NCBI RefSeq assembly: GCF_022811665.1
Contig: NZ_CP094529.1
Span: 1,736,001 to 1,800,000, forward strand
From: Chryseobacterium oryzae
Lineage (GTDB): Bacteria > Bacteroidota > Bacteroidia > Flavobacteriales > Weeksellaceae
Direction: 5' to 3'
DNA length: 64,000 nt
Part shown: positions 1 to 8,828 of the stretch, piece after piece
Position numbering within the stretch: position 1 is the stretch's first letter
How the letters are laid out: the number at the start of each line of letters is the position of its first letter
The notes under the pieces: model-generated
What the model was told of the DNA's origin: nothing
Databases searched by the model: none
What the model saw: only the letters and a program-made list of their open reading frames with translations
Translations under genes and position numbers: made by a program

Positions 1-23
1 TACTGAAAGTCAATTACCGCTTC

Positions 24-217
24 TGCTAACATCGCATTGGCAAAAACGGGCTTGAATATCCAAATTGAAAATTTGAATATTCTTCGCCGCCAATTGCTTT
101 TCGTTCCAACTTTTTTTGTAATTTAGTTTCCACGAAAAAGCATTGGCTTCTACTCCGCAAAATTGAATTCTCCGAATTCCTTTTTGCCCGTCTTCGCCAA
201 TACTTTTTCCGTTGTAC
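24..217 (+). repeat. attC-like site 0 (subfamily B)
   Basis: Opens with TTCTGCTAAC (21-30), which belongs to a cassette lying left of the window, and closes with GTTGTAC. Stem ACGGGC...GCCCGT. The outer arm has GCATTGGC against GCCAATAC, one mismatch. Confidence 0.88.
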
Positions 218-250
218 GCAATTTTACACCAACCGTTTACAAATTCCAAA

Positions 251-877
251 GTGAAAAAACAACTTCTATTTTTAGTTTTATTATTTTCCATTACAAGTTG
301 TTTGAATAATAAATTTATCAAACCTAAAGAAAGTACAAATGAATATAATGAAACTTTATATTTTGCAACATATGATGAAAATAGGTATCCAAAAGACACA
401 ATCAGAAATGGACCAAATGATTCACTTTCTCTATTTGTAAATAAATGGTATTCTAAGCATCTAAATTCGTTAAAAGAAACACCTATTTATAACAGAAAAA
501 AAGAAAACATAAATATTATAAGATACACAAATTTAGGAACTTGGTCACATCCATTTATGTATAGAATTGAACAAAAAAATGGAAAGATAATTGAAATTTA
601 CAAACAAACAAATGGTTTAGGTGGTTATCAAACTGGAAAAATCACAAAAAATTCTGAAAAACAAATTAGTAATAAGAAATGGAATGAAATTATTTCAAAA
701 ACTAATGAAATAGATTTTTGGAATATAAATACTCACGATCCAAATTTTATACTTGACGGCGAAGAATGGATTTTGGAAATCTTGATTGATGGAAAATATC
801 ATTTAGTTACGCGAAATAGTCCAGAAAATTATGGTGGAAAAAAATTTGCTGAACTATGTAAAATGATAAGTAAATAA
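251..877 (+). CDS. Cassette 1: putative lipoprotein, unknown function
   Basis: 208 residues from a GTG start. The reading frame is open further upstream into the attC-like site, but starting at the GTG puts a clean lipoprotein signal at the N-terminus (hydrophobic stretch FLVLLF then SITSC lipobox, Cys about residue 17), so the upstream part is treated as non-coding. The rest is hydrophilic and Asn/Lys-rich, expected on the periplasmic or surface side of a membrane. It is the only gene of its cassette; the trailing repeat begins 8 bases after the stop. I do not recognise a named family. Confidence 0.75.
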   Translation: MKKQLLFLVLLFSITSCLNNKFIKPKESTNEYNETLYFATYDENRYPKDTIRNGPNDSLSLFVNKWYSKHLNSLKETPIYNRKKENINIIRYTNLGTWSHPFMYRIEQKNGKIIEIYKQTNGLGGYQTGKITKNSEKQISNKKWNEIISKTNEIDFWNINTHDPNFILDGEEWILEILIDGKYHLVTRNSPENYGGKKFAELCKMISK

Positions 878-884
878 AAACTGC

Positions 885-1077
885 GTACAACATTGTATTG
901 GCAAAATGCGGGGTTTAAGTCTGAATTGAAAATCCACAGCTTTTTTGCCGCCGTTGCTTTTCAATTCCACATTTTTTTGTAATTTAGTTCCATTGAAAAA
1001 GCATCGGCTTCATTTGGTCTTTCTTGAACTAAAGTTCTTCGAATTCCCGCACTTCGCCAATACTTTTTCCGTTATCT
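885..1077 (+). repeat. attC-like site 1 (subfamily A)
   Basis: TGCGTACAAC opens it and pairs with GTTGTACGCA at the start of cassette 1; it closes with GTTATCT. Stem TGCGGG...CCCGCA, inner arm GCTTTTCAAT...ATTGAAAAAGC. Confidence 0.9.
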
Positions 1078-1090
1078 GTAATAACATCAA

Positions 1091-1738
1091 ATGACTGTCC
1101 CTCAAATAATTGAAGTTATCCAAAGTGAACTAAAAAATAAAGCTTGGGGAATAACTGAACAAATTTTAGAAATTCACAATCCTATTTTTGTCGACAATAA
1201 AATTCAAATTGAAAATATTGTTAAAAATGAAAATGAAATAAGTGTATTCATTCCTATCGAAAACGAAAAATTTTATTTGACTTTTTATATTAATTCTGAG
1301 AAAATGGAAATTATTGGAATTTCAACGGAACCAAATATTTCAATTTATTTTAAAGCAACTTCTGAAGAATTAAGTGAAACCGAATTACAAAATTTCACAA
1401 AATTAGAAATCACAAAAAGTTGGAATAAAGGAGAATTAAGAAAACTTGGAAATACTTCACACAGTTTTAGCTGCATAATTATTGAACCGAATAAAAAACC
1501 GAATAATTTTGAATCCAAAATCGCTGAATTAATTGAAGAATTAGAAAAAGACAAATCTGGGATTCAAAAATTATCGGAAAATGCAAATGGTTATATTCAA
1601 GTTATAATGGAATTTCATAATGGAAATGGAATGATTGGAGGACCAAATTTATCGGAAGAAATAATAAAATCTTTAAATGGATTGAAATTGTCATTAGATT
1701 TTGATTTTTATGTCTCTGGAAATCCATATAAATCTTAA
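1091..1738 (+). CDS. Cassette 2: DUF4279-like protein
   Basis: 215 residues, ATG 14 bases after the R' box, no signal peptide, so cytosolic. The C-terminal half (from about residue 95: KLEITKSWNKGE, then a long amphipathic helix ELIEELEKDKSGIQKL, then GYIQVIMEFHNGNGM, then a terminal LSLDFDFYVSG) has the layout I associate with DUF4279, a small alpha/beta family often found next to polymorphic toxins as candidate immunity proteins. That assignment is from memory of the pattern. The N-terminal 90 residues look like an extra beta-rich domain. Confidence 0.7.
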   Translation: MTVPQIIEVIQSELKNKAWGITEQILEIHNPIFVDNKIQIENIVKNENEISVFIPIENEKFYLTFYINSEKMEIIGISTEPNISIYFKATSEELSETELQNFTKLEITKSWNKGELRKLGNTSHSFSCIIIEPNKKPNNFESKIAELIEELEKDKSGIQKLSENANGYIQVIMEFHNGNGMIGGPNLSEEIIKSLNGLKLSLDFDFYVSGNPYKS

Positions 1739-1750
1739 AATTGCTACTAC

Positions 1751-1942
1751 AGATAACACGGTATTGGCAAAATGCGGGGTTTAAGTCTGAATTGAAAATC
1801 CATAGCTTTTTTATCGCCGCTGCTTTTCAATTCCACATTTTTTGTAATTTAGTTCCATTGAAAAAGCATCAGCTTCGTTTGGTCTTTCTTGAACTAAAGT
1901 TCTTCGAATTCCCGCACTTCGCCAATACTTTTTCCGTTACCT
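1751..1942 (+). repeat. attC-like site 2 (subfamily A)
   Basis: TACAGATAAC opens it and matches GTTATCTGTA at the head of cassette 2; it closes with GTTACCT. It carries the rare variant GCATCAGCTTCG, shared only with site 16. Confidence 0.9.
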
Positions 1943-1972
1943 GCAATTTTCCAAAAACACTCTACAAAAACA

Positions 1973-2320
1973 ATGAATAAAAGAATTTTTGCTTTTTTAA
2001 TGATTATTGGATTTTTAAATTCTTGTGGAAAAATTTCACATAAAAAATTTGACTCTGAAATATGGAAAAATTCTAATTTAAATACTGAAGAAAATTGGGA
2101 TTTACGTTGGCAAATGATGAATGATTTAAGAAATAAAAATAATTTAATTGGGATGACTAAAATTGAAATCGAAAATTTGCTAGGAAAACCTGATGAAAAT
2201 TCAAAAACAGTATATTTTTACTATTTAGGTTATACAGAAAAGGGAATAAATACAGGAAGATTATCGATTACATTCAACACAAATAATATTGTAACAAAAA
2301 TAAACGTAACTCAAGGATGA
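1973..2320 (+). CDS. Cassette 3, gene 1: BamE/SmpA-like small lipoprotein
   Basis: 115 residues. N-terminal lipoprotein signal (FAFLMIIGF then LNSC lipobox, Cys about residue 18). After a Trp-rich linker the C-terminal 55 residues contain GMTKIEIENLLGKPDE, the turn-helix typical of the SmpA/OmlA (BamE) fold, followed by two beta strands. In other bacteria this fold is found in outer-membrane lipoproteins that bind partner proteins; the role of this stand-alone version is unknown. It overlaps the next gene by 4 bases (ATGA). A nearly identical copy is at 14229-14576. Confidence 0.75.
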   Translation: MNKRIFAFLMIIGFLNSCGKISHKKFDSEIWKNSNLNTEENWDLRWQMMNDLRNKNNLIGMTKIEIENLLGKPDENSKTVYFYYLGYTEKGINTGRLSITFNTNNIVTKINVTQG

Positions 2321-2678
2321 AAACCACCATAAAATTAATTTCTATATTTTCATCTATGTTTATAATTTTAGCTGGTTGGATGAGCGGAATTCCATTTATT
2401 CTTTGGTTACTATTTTCATTATTCGATTTCGGAAATATTGATCAGTTATTTGCATTTTTGGGAATTTCTGGAATAGTTTTAAACTTTACTAAATGGAAAT
2501 CAAACATTTTAATAAACATACTTGCTTTTATATTTATGCTATCTCCAATTGTTAGCAATTAATTCAAGTACCAATTGAGGCGTTTAATTATTTGGCATTT
2601 AAAATTCCTTTAGGGATTTTCATTATAACTTATATTACATATATGATATTAAATACAAAACAAAAAAACTGCAGGTAA
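2317..2678 (+). pseudogene. Cassette 3, gene 2: small membrane protein, frameshifted
   Basis: The intact copy at 14573-14935 encodes 120 residues with about four hydrophobic segments. Here a single G is missing near 2557 (GTTAGCAATTAATTC against GTTAGCAGATTAATTC), which creates an immediate stop at 2560-2562 and leaves 81 residues. The remaining DNA down to the TAA inside the trailing repeat still aligns in the shifted frame. The start codon overlaps the stop of the upstream lipoprotein gene, so the two were co-translated. Either a recent loss or a truncated product missing the last membrane segments. Confidence 0.75.
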
Positions 2679-2865
2679 CAAGGTATTGGCAAAATACGGG
2701 GTTTAGTCTGAATTGAAAAACCTCACCTTTTTCGCCACCGCTGCTTTTCAATTCCGTATTTTATTTGTAAGTTTACTTCATTGAAAAAGCATCGGGTCAG
2801 TTTCGTCTTTCTTGAACTAAAGTTCTTCGAAAGCCCGCACTTCGCCAATACTTTTTCCGTTAGCA
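2673..2865 (+). repeat. attC-like site 3 (subfamily A, divergent)
   Basis: TGCAGGTAAC opens it and matches GTTACCTGCA at the head of cassette 3; it closes with GTTAGCA. Several internal differences (ATACGGG, CATCGGGTCAG, AAAGCCCGCAC) set it apart from site 17, which follows the duplicate cassette. Confidence 0.87.
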
Positions 2866-2900
2866 GAAAGTTTCCCAATATTGCGCTTAAAATTCACACA

Positions 2901-3380
2901 TTGAAAACGAAACTAATCATATTTATAATTTCATTGAATTTTTCACTCATTTTTTCACAAGAAAAAAAACTTGTTGAAAATTTCATCGCGGACTTTATTG
3001 AAAATAATAAAGAATATTTATCATTCAAATTAAATCCACAAAGTTTTATTCCAGAATTGAATAATGAATTGAAAAATGATGAAAATTATAAATACACAAT
3101 GAATGAAGTTAAAGACAAAAATTTCATTCAATATTTTGAAAAAGCAAAAATCACAAATCAAATAAATTGGAATAAATACAAAATTCCAAAGCTCAAATTA
3201 GATGTTAAAAATTATACATTACAAATTTCTACTCCAATATTTATCAATAACAATAAAGAAGTATTAATTCAAATCAAAACAAATTATCTGAATTGGTATA
3301 ATGTTTACAAAAAGAATAAAAATAATAAATGGGAATTATCCTACACATTTGGAAATAAAAGATTACCAAAAAATAAGTAA
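2901..3380 (+). CDS. Cassette 4: exported protein, unknown function
   Basis: 159 residues from a TTG start. The frame is open upstream through the attC-like site, but starting at the TTG gives a textbook Sec signal (KTKLIIFIISLNFSLIFSQ, cleavage near residue 20) and places the gene 36 bases into the cassette, as in its neighbours. The mature part is Lys/Asn-rich with a likely mixed alpha/beta fold ending in strands (NWYNVYKKNKNNKWELSYTF), which recalls small domains of secreted proteins of the NTF2 type, but I cannot name a family. Confidence 0.65.
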   Translation: MKTKLIIFIISLNFSLIFSQEKKLVENFIADFIENNKEYLSFKLNPQSFIPELNNELKNDENYKYTMNEVKDKNFIQYFEKAKITNQINWNKYKIPKLKLDVKNYTLQISTPIFINNNKEVLIQIKTNYLNWYNVYKKNKNNKWELSYTFGNKRLPKNK

Positions 3381-3390
3381 AAAAACCTTC

Positions 3391-3584
3391 TGCTAACACG
3401 GTATTGGCAAAATGCGGGGTTTAAGTCTGAATTGAAAATCTTCCGCACTTTTTGCCACCGCTGCTTTTCAATTCCACATTTTTTTGTAATTTAGTTCCAT
3501 TGAAAAAGCATCGGCTTCGTTTGGTCTTTCTTGAACTAAAGTTCTTCGAATTCCCGCACTTCGCCAATACTTTTTCCGTTAGCT
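3391..3584 (+). repeat. attC-like site 4 (subfamily A)
   Basis: TTCTGCTAAC opens it and matches GTTAGCAGAA at the head of cassette 4; closes with GTTAGCT. Stem TGCGGG...CCCGCA. Confidence 0.9.
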
Positions 3585-3605
3585 ACAATTTTTGACCAAC
3601 TTACA

Positions 3606-4475
3606 GTGAAAGACAAAGATTTTTTAAACATTGAAATTCTTAATTCAATTTTAAGTTATATTACAAATGACATTCGAAAACAATTTAAAAAACATTTAAT
3701 ATATGATAATAGAACTGAATATTTGTTAGAAATAAATAAGTATGAAAGAAGTAGCGTTTTACTTGCAAATTATTATGAAACTGATTTAATCGGTAAAAAT
3801 TTAGCAGATACATTATTAGATTTAGTTTATTACACTTTAAATAATCCATATTTCATTTTCGACTCAGATGATAGTTTCTATATTGAAAACTCAATAAACA
3901 ATACTAATTCCGATGAAAATTTTATGTTTAATAATCCTATTTACTCTTGGTTTGATTACGCAGATTGGGAATTTAATCATAGGAATGAAATAAAAACGAT
4001 TATTCAAAAAATATTGCTTTCAAATGAACAAAATAGAAAGTATAATCTCAATGAAATTGACTTACAAGTTTATAAAGAAATAATAAGTAATCCAGAATTA
4101 GCAAAATCTATTAATTGGCGAAACTTTGAATATTTATTGGCTAAAATTCTTGAAAAATTTGAATACGAAGTTGAAGTATTAAAAGGTAGTAAAGATGGAG
4201 GCATTGACGTTATTGCTCTTAAAAAAAATTCCACTTTTGGTAATGAAAGATATTTAATACAGGCAAAAAAATGGTCAAACAAAGTTGGAGTTGACCCTGT
4301 AAGACAATTATTATGGGCACACAATGAATATAAAGTTACAAAATCGTGTCTTATAACAACTTCTAAATTTACAAAGGGAGCTTGGGAATTGGCTGATAAA
4401 TATAAGTGGCAAATAGAATTGAAAGACTATGAAAAATTAAATGAATGGATTGATGAAGCTTCAAAAAAACTGTAG
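3606..4475 (+). CDS. Cassette 5: Mrr-like restriction endonuclease (PD-(D/E)XK)
   Basis: 289 residues from a GTG start. The C-terminal 120 residues form a Mrr_cat-type nuclease domain: a helix NWRNFEYLLAKILEKF, then GSKDGGIDVIAL with the catalytic Asp, then YLIQAKKW with the Q-x-K pair, then helix VDPVRQLLWA and strand CLITTSKFTKGAWELA. Mrr-type enzymes cut foreign, often modified, DNA. The N-terminal 170 residues are helical and probably decide target or partner. The stop codon TAG lies inside the opening of the trailing attC-like site (TGTAGCTAAC). A defence role is inferred from the fold. Confidence 0.85.
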   Translation: MKDKDFLNIEILNSILSYITNDIRKQFKKHLIYDNRTEYLLEINKYERSSVLLANYYETDLIGKNLADTLLDLVYYTLNNPYFIFDSDDSFYIENSINNTNSDENFMFNNPIYSWFDYADWEFNHRNEIKTIIQKILLSNEQNRKYNLNEIDLQVYKEIISNPELAKSINWRNFEYLLAKILEKFEYEVEVLKGSKDGGIDVIALKKNSTFGNERYLIQAKKWSNKVGVDPVRQLLWAHNEYKVTKSCLITTSKFTKGAWELADKYKWQIELKDYEKLNEWIDEASKKL

Positions 4476-4665
4476 CTAACAAGGTATTGGCAAAATGCGG
4501 GGTTTAGTCTGAATTGAAAATCCAGAGCTTTTTTGCCACCGCTGCTTTTCAATTCCACATTTTTTTGTAACTTAGTTCCATTGAAAAAGCATCGGCTGCG
4601 TTTGGTCTTTCTTGAACTAAAGTTCTTCGAATTCCGGCACTTCGCCAATACTTTTTCCGTTAGCT
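4474..4665 (+). repeat. attC-like site 5 (subfamily A)
   Basis: TGTAGCTAAC opens it (matches GTTAGCTACA at the head of cassette 5) and supplies that gene's stop codon. Closes with GTTAGCT. L' reads CCGGCA, one change from CCCGCA. Confidence 0.89.
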
Positions 4666-4680
4666 GTAATATTTACCAAA

Positions 4681-5223
4681 ATGACCGATAAAATAATATC
4701 AAGTTTCAGAGAAATTGAAAACCCCAATTTTAATAGTGAATACGATTTAAGATCTTGGAAATCTAAAGCAATAAATATTATAATTAGAGTTTATGGTGAA
4801 AATTCTAAACAAGAAAAAAGTATTGATGGAATTAAATTCACAACATATATAAGCATTAACGGTGCAGGAGGTGGAAATAATGGAAAACATTGTGAAAAGG
4901 AAGCCCAAGAAATAATTAAAGGTTTCATTTCTGATATTGCAAACTTTGGAATTCCTGACAAAAAAGAAACTCAAAATTCTGGCATAAATATATCATTAAA
5001 TCAAAGTCAAAATCAAACAGTTAATGTAAATATTATTTGGGAAACTATAAAAGATGAATTGACAGGAAAACAAGCGAAAGAAATAGAAGAAATTGTAAAC
5101 GGAAATGATGAACCCGAATCGAAGAAAAATAAAATATTCGAAAAGATTAAGAGTTTCGGTTCAGATGTAGCGTCTAATATAATAGCTGGAATACTAACAA
5201 ATCCATCAATTTACGGAGGATAA
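4681..5223 (+). CDS. Cassette 6: hypothetical protein
   Basis: 180 residues, ATG 15 bases after the R' box, no signal peptide. The N-terminal 110 residues are alpha/beta with a Gly-rich turn (NGAGGGNNGKHCEKE). A beta stretch NISLNQSQNQTVNVNIIWE then leads to a helical C-terminal domain (KDELTGKQAKEIEEIV...) ending in SDVASNIIAGILTNPSIYGG. That kind of C-terminal tail recurs in many uncharacterised bacterial proteins from accessory regions. I do not assign a function. Confidence 0.7.
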   Translation: MTDKIISSFREIENPNFNSEYDLRSWKSKAINIIIRVYGENSKQEKSIDGIKFTTYISINGAGGGNNGKHCEKEAQEIIKGFISDIANFGIPDKKETQNSGINISLNQSQNQTVNVNIIWETIKDELTGKQAKEIEEIVNGNDEPESKKNKIFEKIKSFGSDVASNIIAGILTNPSIYGG

Positions 5224-5232
5224 AAATACTAC

Positions 5233-5425
5233 AGCTAACACGGTATTGGCAAAATGCGGGATTTAAGTCTGAATTGAAAATCCACAGCTTTTTTGCCGCC
5301 GCCGCTTTTCAATTCCACATTTTTTTGTAATTTAGTTCCATTGAAAAAGCATCGGCTTCGTTTGGTCGTTCTTGAACTAAAGTTCTTCGAATTCCCGCAC
5401 TTCGCCAATACTTTTTCCGTTATCT
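5233..5425 (+). repeat. attC-like site 6 (subfamily A)
   Basis: TACAGCTAAC opens it and matches GTTAGCTGTA at the head of cassette 6; closes with GTTATCT. L'' is TGCGGG, L' CCCGCA. Confidence 0.9.
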
Positions 5426-5460
5426 GCAAGCAATTCACAGCGTAACCTAAATATTATTAA

Positions 5461-6486
5461 TTGAAGAATATCATTAACTTTTTAACCGAAAACTTTCTGA
5501 GAATTATCATTTTTGAAATTATTTTCATGATTAGTTGCTATGTTCTATTCAATTTCACAACAGAAAGTAAATTTGAAAAAAAGGAAACCCTTTCACTCTT
5601 AATTTCAATAATTTCAATAATATTTGCAATATTAGTTACATTTATATTTTCAAAATTATTTGCAGAAAAAACAATTCGTATAGAAAGAAAAAAAGAAATC
5701 GATGAATATTCGCTAAAAATAACTAATCTAAGAAATATTGCTTATCATATTTTAGGATTTCATGACTTTTGGAAATTCCGTGATGCTAATATAAAATCTG
5801 CTGTTGATTACCATTATCCAAGTTTAACCTATGAGGAATTTAGAGGCTATGATTTACCTGGCATTACACAATTTACACATGAAGAATGGACAGAAATTAA
5901 TGAAAAAATTTATTCAACTAGTGGTCAAGCCTATTTAGCTCTAAAAGGATTAACAAATGGAGAAAATAATTTTTCCTTTTATCAAGTAGTTAATCCACAA
6001 AACTATTCATTAGAAACAATACGAAGTTATACCGAGTATTGTAATTCTTTCTGGTATTTACTAGAAAATTCTGATGACGGAATTGTCAACTTTAATAAGG
6101 TTCATAATTACTGGCTAGAACCTATCTATGAATCTTACTCAAGAATAACAGGAAAAAAAAATAAAAAAGAAAACCTAAAAGAAGAAATTAAAAATTTAAT
6201 GGTTTTATTCACGACCTCAATTTTTGAAAAACATTATTATTTAACAAAATTAAATTCTGATTTTTTTCCAAGTATTTTTAAACATAATCTTTTTAATTTA
6301 TTTATTTTCCTCATAATTTTGTTAGCTTCTCTTTTTGTTTACATAATAGATTTCTCAATATTTTATAGCTTTTTCATATCGATTATTCTTGTATCATTAT
6401 TTGTGGCAAATACAATTGATTTGTTTGTACTTACTATAAAATCAATAAGAACAGAATTAGAAATTACGGAAATATTTAAGATTTAA
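5461..6486 (+). CDS. Cassette 7: membrane protein, unknown function
   Basis: 341 residues from a TTG start (no ATG near the cassette head gives the first membrane segment). Two hydrophobic segments lie near residues 12-33 and 44-65, a large soluble middle region of about 200 residues follows, and two more lie near 273-296 and 298-320. The middle part is rich in aromatic residues (FHDFWKFRD, YHYPSLTYEEFRGYD). Inner-membrane location is likely, with the middle domain probably cytosolic. No family recognised. Confidence 0.68.
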   Translation: MKNIINFLTENFLRIIIFEIIFMISCYVLFNFTTESKFEKKETLSLLISIISIIFAILVTFIFSKLFAEKTIRIERKKEIDEYSLKITNLRNIAYHILGFHDFWKFRDANIKSAVDYHYPSLTYEEFRGYDLPGITQFTHEEWTEINEKIYSTSGQAYLALKGLTNGENNFSFYQVVNPQNYSLETIRSYTEYCNSFWYLLENSDDGIVNFNKVHNYWLEPIYESYSRITGKKNKKENLKEEIKNLMVLFTTSIFEKHYYLTKLNSDFFPSIFKHNLFNLFIFLIILLASLFVYIIDFSIFYSFFISIILVSLFVANTIDLFVLTIKSIRTELEITEIFKI

Positions 6487-6497
6487 TATTTGCCTGC

Positions 6498-6691
6498 AGA
6501 TAACAGTGTATTGGCAAAAACGGGCTTGAATATCCAAATTGAAAAATTGAATATTCTTCGCCGCCAATTGCTTTTCGTTTCAACTTTTTTTGTAATTTAG
6601 TTTCCACGAAAAAGCATTGGCTTCTACTCCACAAAATTGAATTCTCCGAATTCCTTTTTGCCCGTCTTCGCCAATACTTTTTCCGTTACCT
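6498..6691 (+). repeat. attC-like site 7 (subfamily B)
   Basis: TGCAGATAAC opens it and matches GTTATCTGCA at the head of cassette 7; closes with GTTACCT. Stem ACGGGC...GCCCGT, inner arm CCAATTGCTTTTCG...CGAAAAAGCATTGG. Confidence 0.9.
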
Positions 6692-6716
6692 GCAATGTTG
6701 CAAAAAACTGCATAAA

Positions 6717-7358
6717 ATGGAAACTCTAAGTCAACAATTAACTCCAACAGATATTTTAAATATTTTAATTGAACAGCATCGAATTTCAAGCAAATTAGAT
6801 TTTGAAGCAGATCCTGACGCAATATTAACATTTTATTCTACGATAAATTATTGGAGAAATGCTGGAGATTTACTTCCATGGAAACCATTATCTGAGTTTC
6901 TCAATGAATGTTTTGGAATTTCAATTACTGAAACTAAATGGAAACAGACATTAACTCCTTCTAGAAAAAGAACATTAAGAGAAGTTTGCAAATTAATTGC
7001 TGAAAATTGTGATTATCAAGATATAAAACCAATAAGAATACTTGGAAATGAATGTTTAAGTGCTTCCGTTTTTCTGACTTTGAAAAAATATTTAAAACGT
7101 AGAAATGTTGATGTTTCTAACATAAAGCCATCATCATTAATTGCACCATATTTGGAAAAATATTATTCGGAAATGTTGGAACAGATTGGAATTATTTCAA
7201 AAGGAAGTAAAATATTTGAAGAATTTGACTATAACCCAACAAGAAATTTAAAGCCGTTAGAGAAACTAAATATTTTTGATAAATCAAGATATAGTTTCCA
7301 AACAGGTGAAATTTTAACTTTCAGAGATTTAACTATGAAAATAATCGAAACAAAATAA
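6717..7358 (+). CDS. Cassette 8: hypothetical cytosolic protein
   Basis: 213 residues, ATG 26 bases past the R' box, no signal peptide or membrane segment. Mostly helical by composition, with a central basic stretch (TPSRKRTLREVCKLIAENC) and a later LKKYLKRRNVDVSNIKPSS segment. The N-terminal part (FLNECFGISITETKWKQTL) fits a helical domain. It could be a DNA-associated or regulatory protein, but nothing diagnostic is visible. Confidence 0.68.
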   Translation: METLSQQLTPTDILNILIEQHRISSKLDFEADPDAILTFYSTINYWRNAGDLLPWKPLSEFLNECFGISITETKWKQTLTPSRKRTLREVCKLIAENCDYQDIKPIRILGNECLSASVFLTLKKYLKRRNVDVSNIKPSSLIAPYLEKYYSEMLEQIGIISKGSKIFEEFDYNPTRNLKPLEKLNIFDKSRYSFQTGEILTFRDLTMKIIETK

Positions 7359-7368
7359 AAAACACTGC

Positions 7369-7559
7369 AGGTAACATAGGTTTTGCAAAATGCGGGGTTT
7401 AGTCATTAATTGAAATTTCGTCAAAATATTTCACAACTGCTTTTCATATTGTTTTTTTAACTAATTTAGACAATCTGAAAAAGCATTTGCTTCGTTTCGG
7501 AATTCTTGAACTTTCGTTCTTCGAATTCCCGCACTTCGCAAAGCCTTTTTCCGTTGTAC
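7369..7559 (+). repeat. attC-like site 8 (minor type, GGTTTTGC...GCAAAGCC)
   Basis: TGCAGGTAAC opens it and matches GTTACCTGCA at the head of cassette 8; closes with GTTGTAC. The outer stem differs from all others (GGTTTTGC...GCAAAGCC) yet remains paired, while TGCGGG...CCCGCA is kept. Confidence 0.88.
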
Positions 7560-7605
7560 GTAATCTCATAAAAAAACCGTGTTAAATATTGAATATCAAT
7601 TTAAT

Positions 7606-8076
7606 ATGAAGATTATTAAGAATATAACAATCATAATATTAATTATTATTTTAAGTTTGATTGGATTCTATAAATTTATTACTTATGATAGAAATTATGA
7701 ATGGGCAAAACTATTTTATGAAGTAACTGAAAATACACTTAAAAACACCGAATTTAAAATCATAAAAACTAATTCAATTAATATTGATTCAATTAAAATT
7801 CTACCTGAAAAGAAGATTAAACTTGAAATTCAAAAAAAACTGAATAAAATTGGATTGATGAATTACGGAAATGAATATGGAGAACAAGTCATAGTTCAGA
7901 ATCTAAAAAATACTAAATCTAAATTACTAAAAATAAAAGGGTTTTGTGTTGGAGATCATTTAATTGCGATTGAAATTGAGTATTCAAATTTAACTAAAAA
8001 CGAAGTAAACAAATTACAAGATAAATTTTCTCAATCATTCAAAAATTATAAAATAACTTGGACAAACAAATCATAA
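7606..8076 (+). CDS. Cassette 9: small membrane-anchored protein
   Basis: 156 residues from ATG 7606. A GTG at 7579 in the same frame would add nine residues, but the ATG places the hydrophobic anchor directly at the N-terminus (KNITIIILIIILSLIGFYKF), so it is preferred. The remaining 125 residues are soluble, with alternating strands and helices (KLLKIKGFCVGDHLIAIEIEYSNL). Probably a periplasm- or cytosol-facing domain on a single N-terminal membrane helix. No family recognised. Confidence 0.68.
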   Translation: MKIIKNITIIILIIILSLIGFYKFITYDRNYEWAKLFYEVTENTLKNTEFKIIKTNSINIDSIKILPEKKIKLEIQKKLNKIGLMNYGNEYGEQVIVQNLKNTKSKLLKIKGFCVGDHLIAIEIEYSNLTKNEVNKLQDKFSQSFKNYKITWTNKS

Positions 8077-8087
8077 AAAGAGACTAC

Positions 8088-8281
8088 GTACAACATTGTA
8101 TTGGCAAAATGCGGGGTTTAAGTCTGAATTGAAAATCCATAGCTTTTTTGCCCGCCGCTGCTTTTCAATTCCACATTTTTTTGTAATTTAGTTCCATTGA
8201 AAAAGCATCGGCTCCGTTTGGGCTTTCTTGAACTAAAGTTCTTCGAATTCCCGCACTTCGCCAATACTTTTTCCGTTGTGC
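8088..8281 (+). repeat. attC-like site 9 (subfamily A)
   Basis: TACGTACAAC opens it and matches GTTGTACGTA at the head of cassette 9; closes with GTTGTGC. Stem TGCGGG...CCCGCA. Confidence 0.9.
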
Positions 8282-8309
8282 GAAATTTTACAAACACACC
8301 GCTAAAAAC

Positions 8310-8816
8310 ATGGGTATAACAATTCACTTTGAAGGAAAACTAAAAAATAATGAAAATTTTGACTTGTTAATTCGAAAAGTTATTGAATTCTCTCAATTCG
8401 AAAATTGGGAATATTTCCAATTCGAAAATGATAATAAAATTCTTGAAAGAGTAAGAAATGATGAAGATTGGGATTATGAAGGTTTAACAAAAGGAATTCA
8501 AGTTCAACCTCATGAAAATTCTGAACCTTTAAATTTTGAATTTGATAAAGATTTGTACATTCAAGAATATTGCAAAACTCAATTTGCTGAAATTGAAACT
8601 CACCTAAAAATAATAGAATTGATAAAAGTTATTCAAGATAATTTTGAAACCTTGAAAATTTTCGACGAAGGAGAATTTTGGGAAACAAATGATATAAATT
8701 TACTGAAAGAACATTGGGAAAATTTTTATATTGCTATGAACGAAGCAATTGAAGAAAATAATGAATTACAAGGTCCATTCAAAATGGAAAATGGAAGAAT
8801 TATTGACTTAATGTAA
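8310..8816 (+). CDS. Cassette 10: hypothetical acidic protein
   Basis: 168 residues, strongly acidic, no signal peptide. It opens with MGITIHFEGKLKNNENFDLL, a strand-helix start seen in several small uncharacterised families of accessory regions, followed by NWEYFQFENDN and a long acidic helical C-terminus (HLKIIELIKVIQDNFETLKI, then DEGEFWETND). The pattern suggests a small cytosolic binding protein, possibly immunity-like, though that is inference. Single gene of its cassette. Confidence 0.68.
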   Translation: MGITIHFEGKLKNNENFDLLIRKVIEFSQFENWEYFQFENDNKILERVRNDEDWDYEGLTKGIQVQPHENSEPLNFEFDKDLYIQEYCKTQFAEIETHLKIIELIKVIQDNFETLKIFDEGEFWETNDINLLKEHWENFYIAMNEAIEENNELQGPFKMENGRIIDLM

Positions 8817-8828
8817 ACAAAAACTTCG

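Noticed and set aside
1741..1980. Plus-strand 79-residue frame MLLQITRYWQNAG...
   Set aside because: Translation of site 2; a variant of the same sequence appears at every subfamily A site.
4427..4648. Minus-strand open frames in almost every repeat, with near-identical proteins starting AKCGNSKNFSSR and containing RSRCFFNGTKLQKN
   Set aside because: They are antisense translations of the attC-like sites, repeated because the sites are repeated. They have no start context, differ in frame and length, and stop at site borders.
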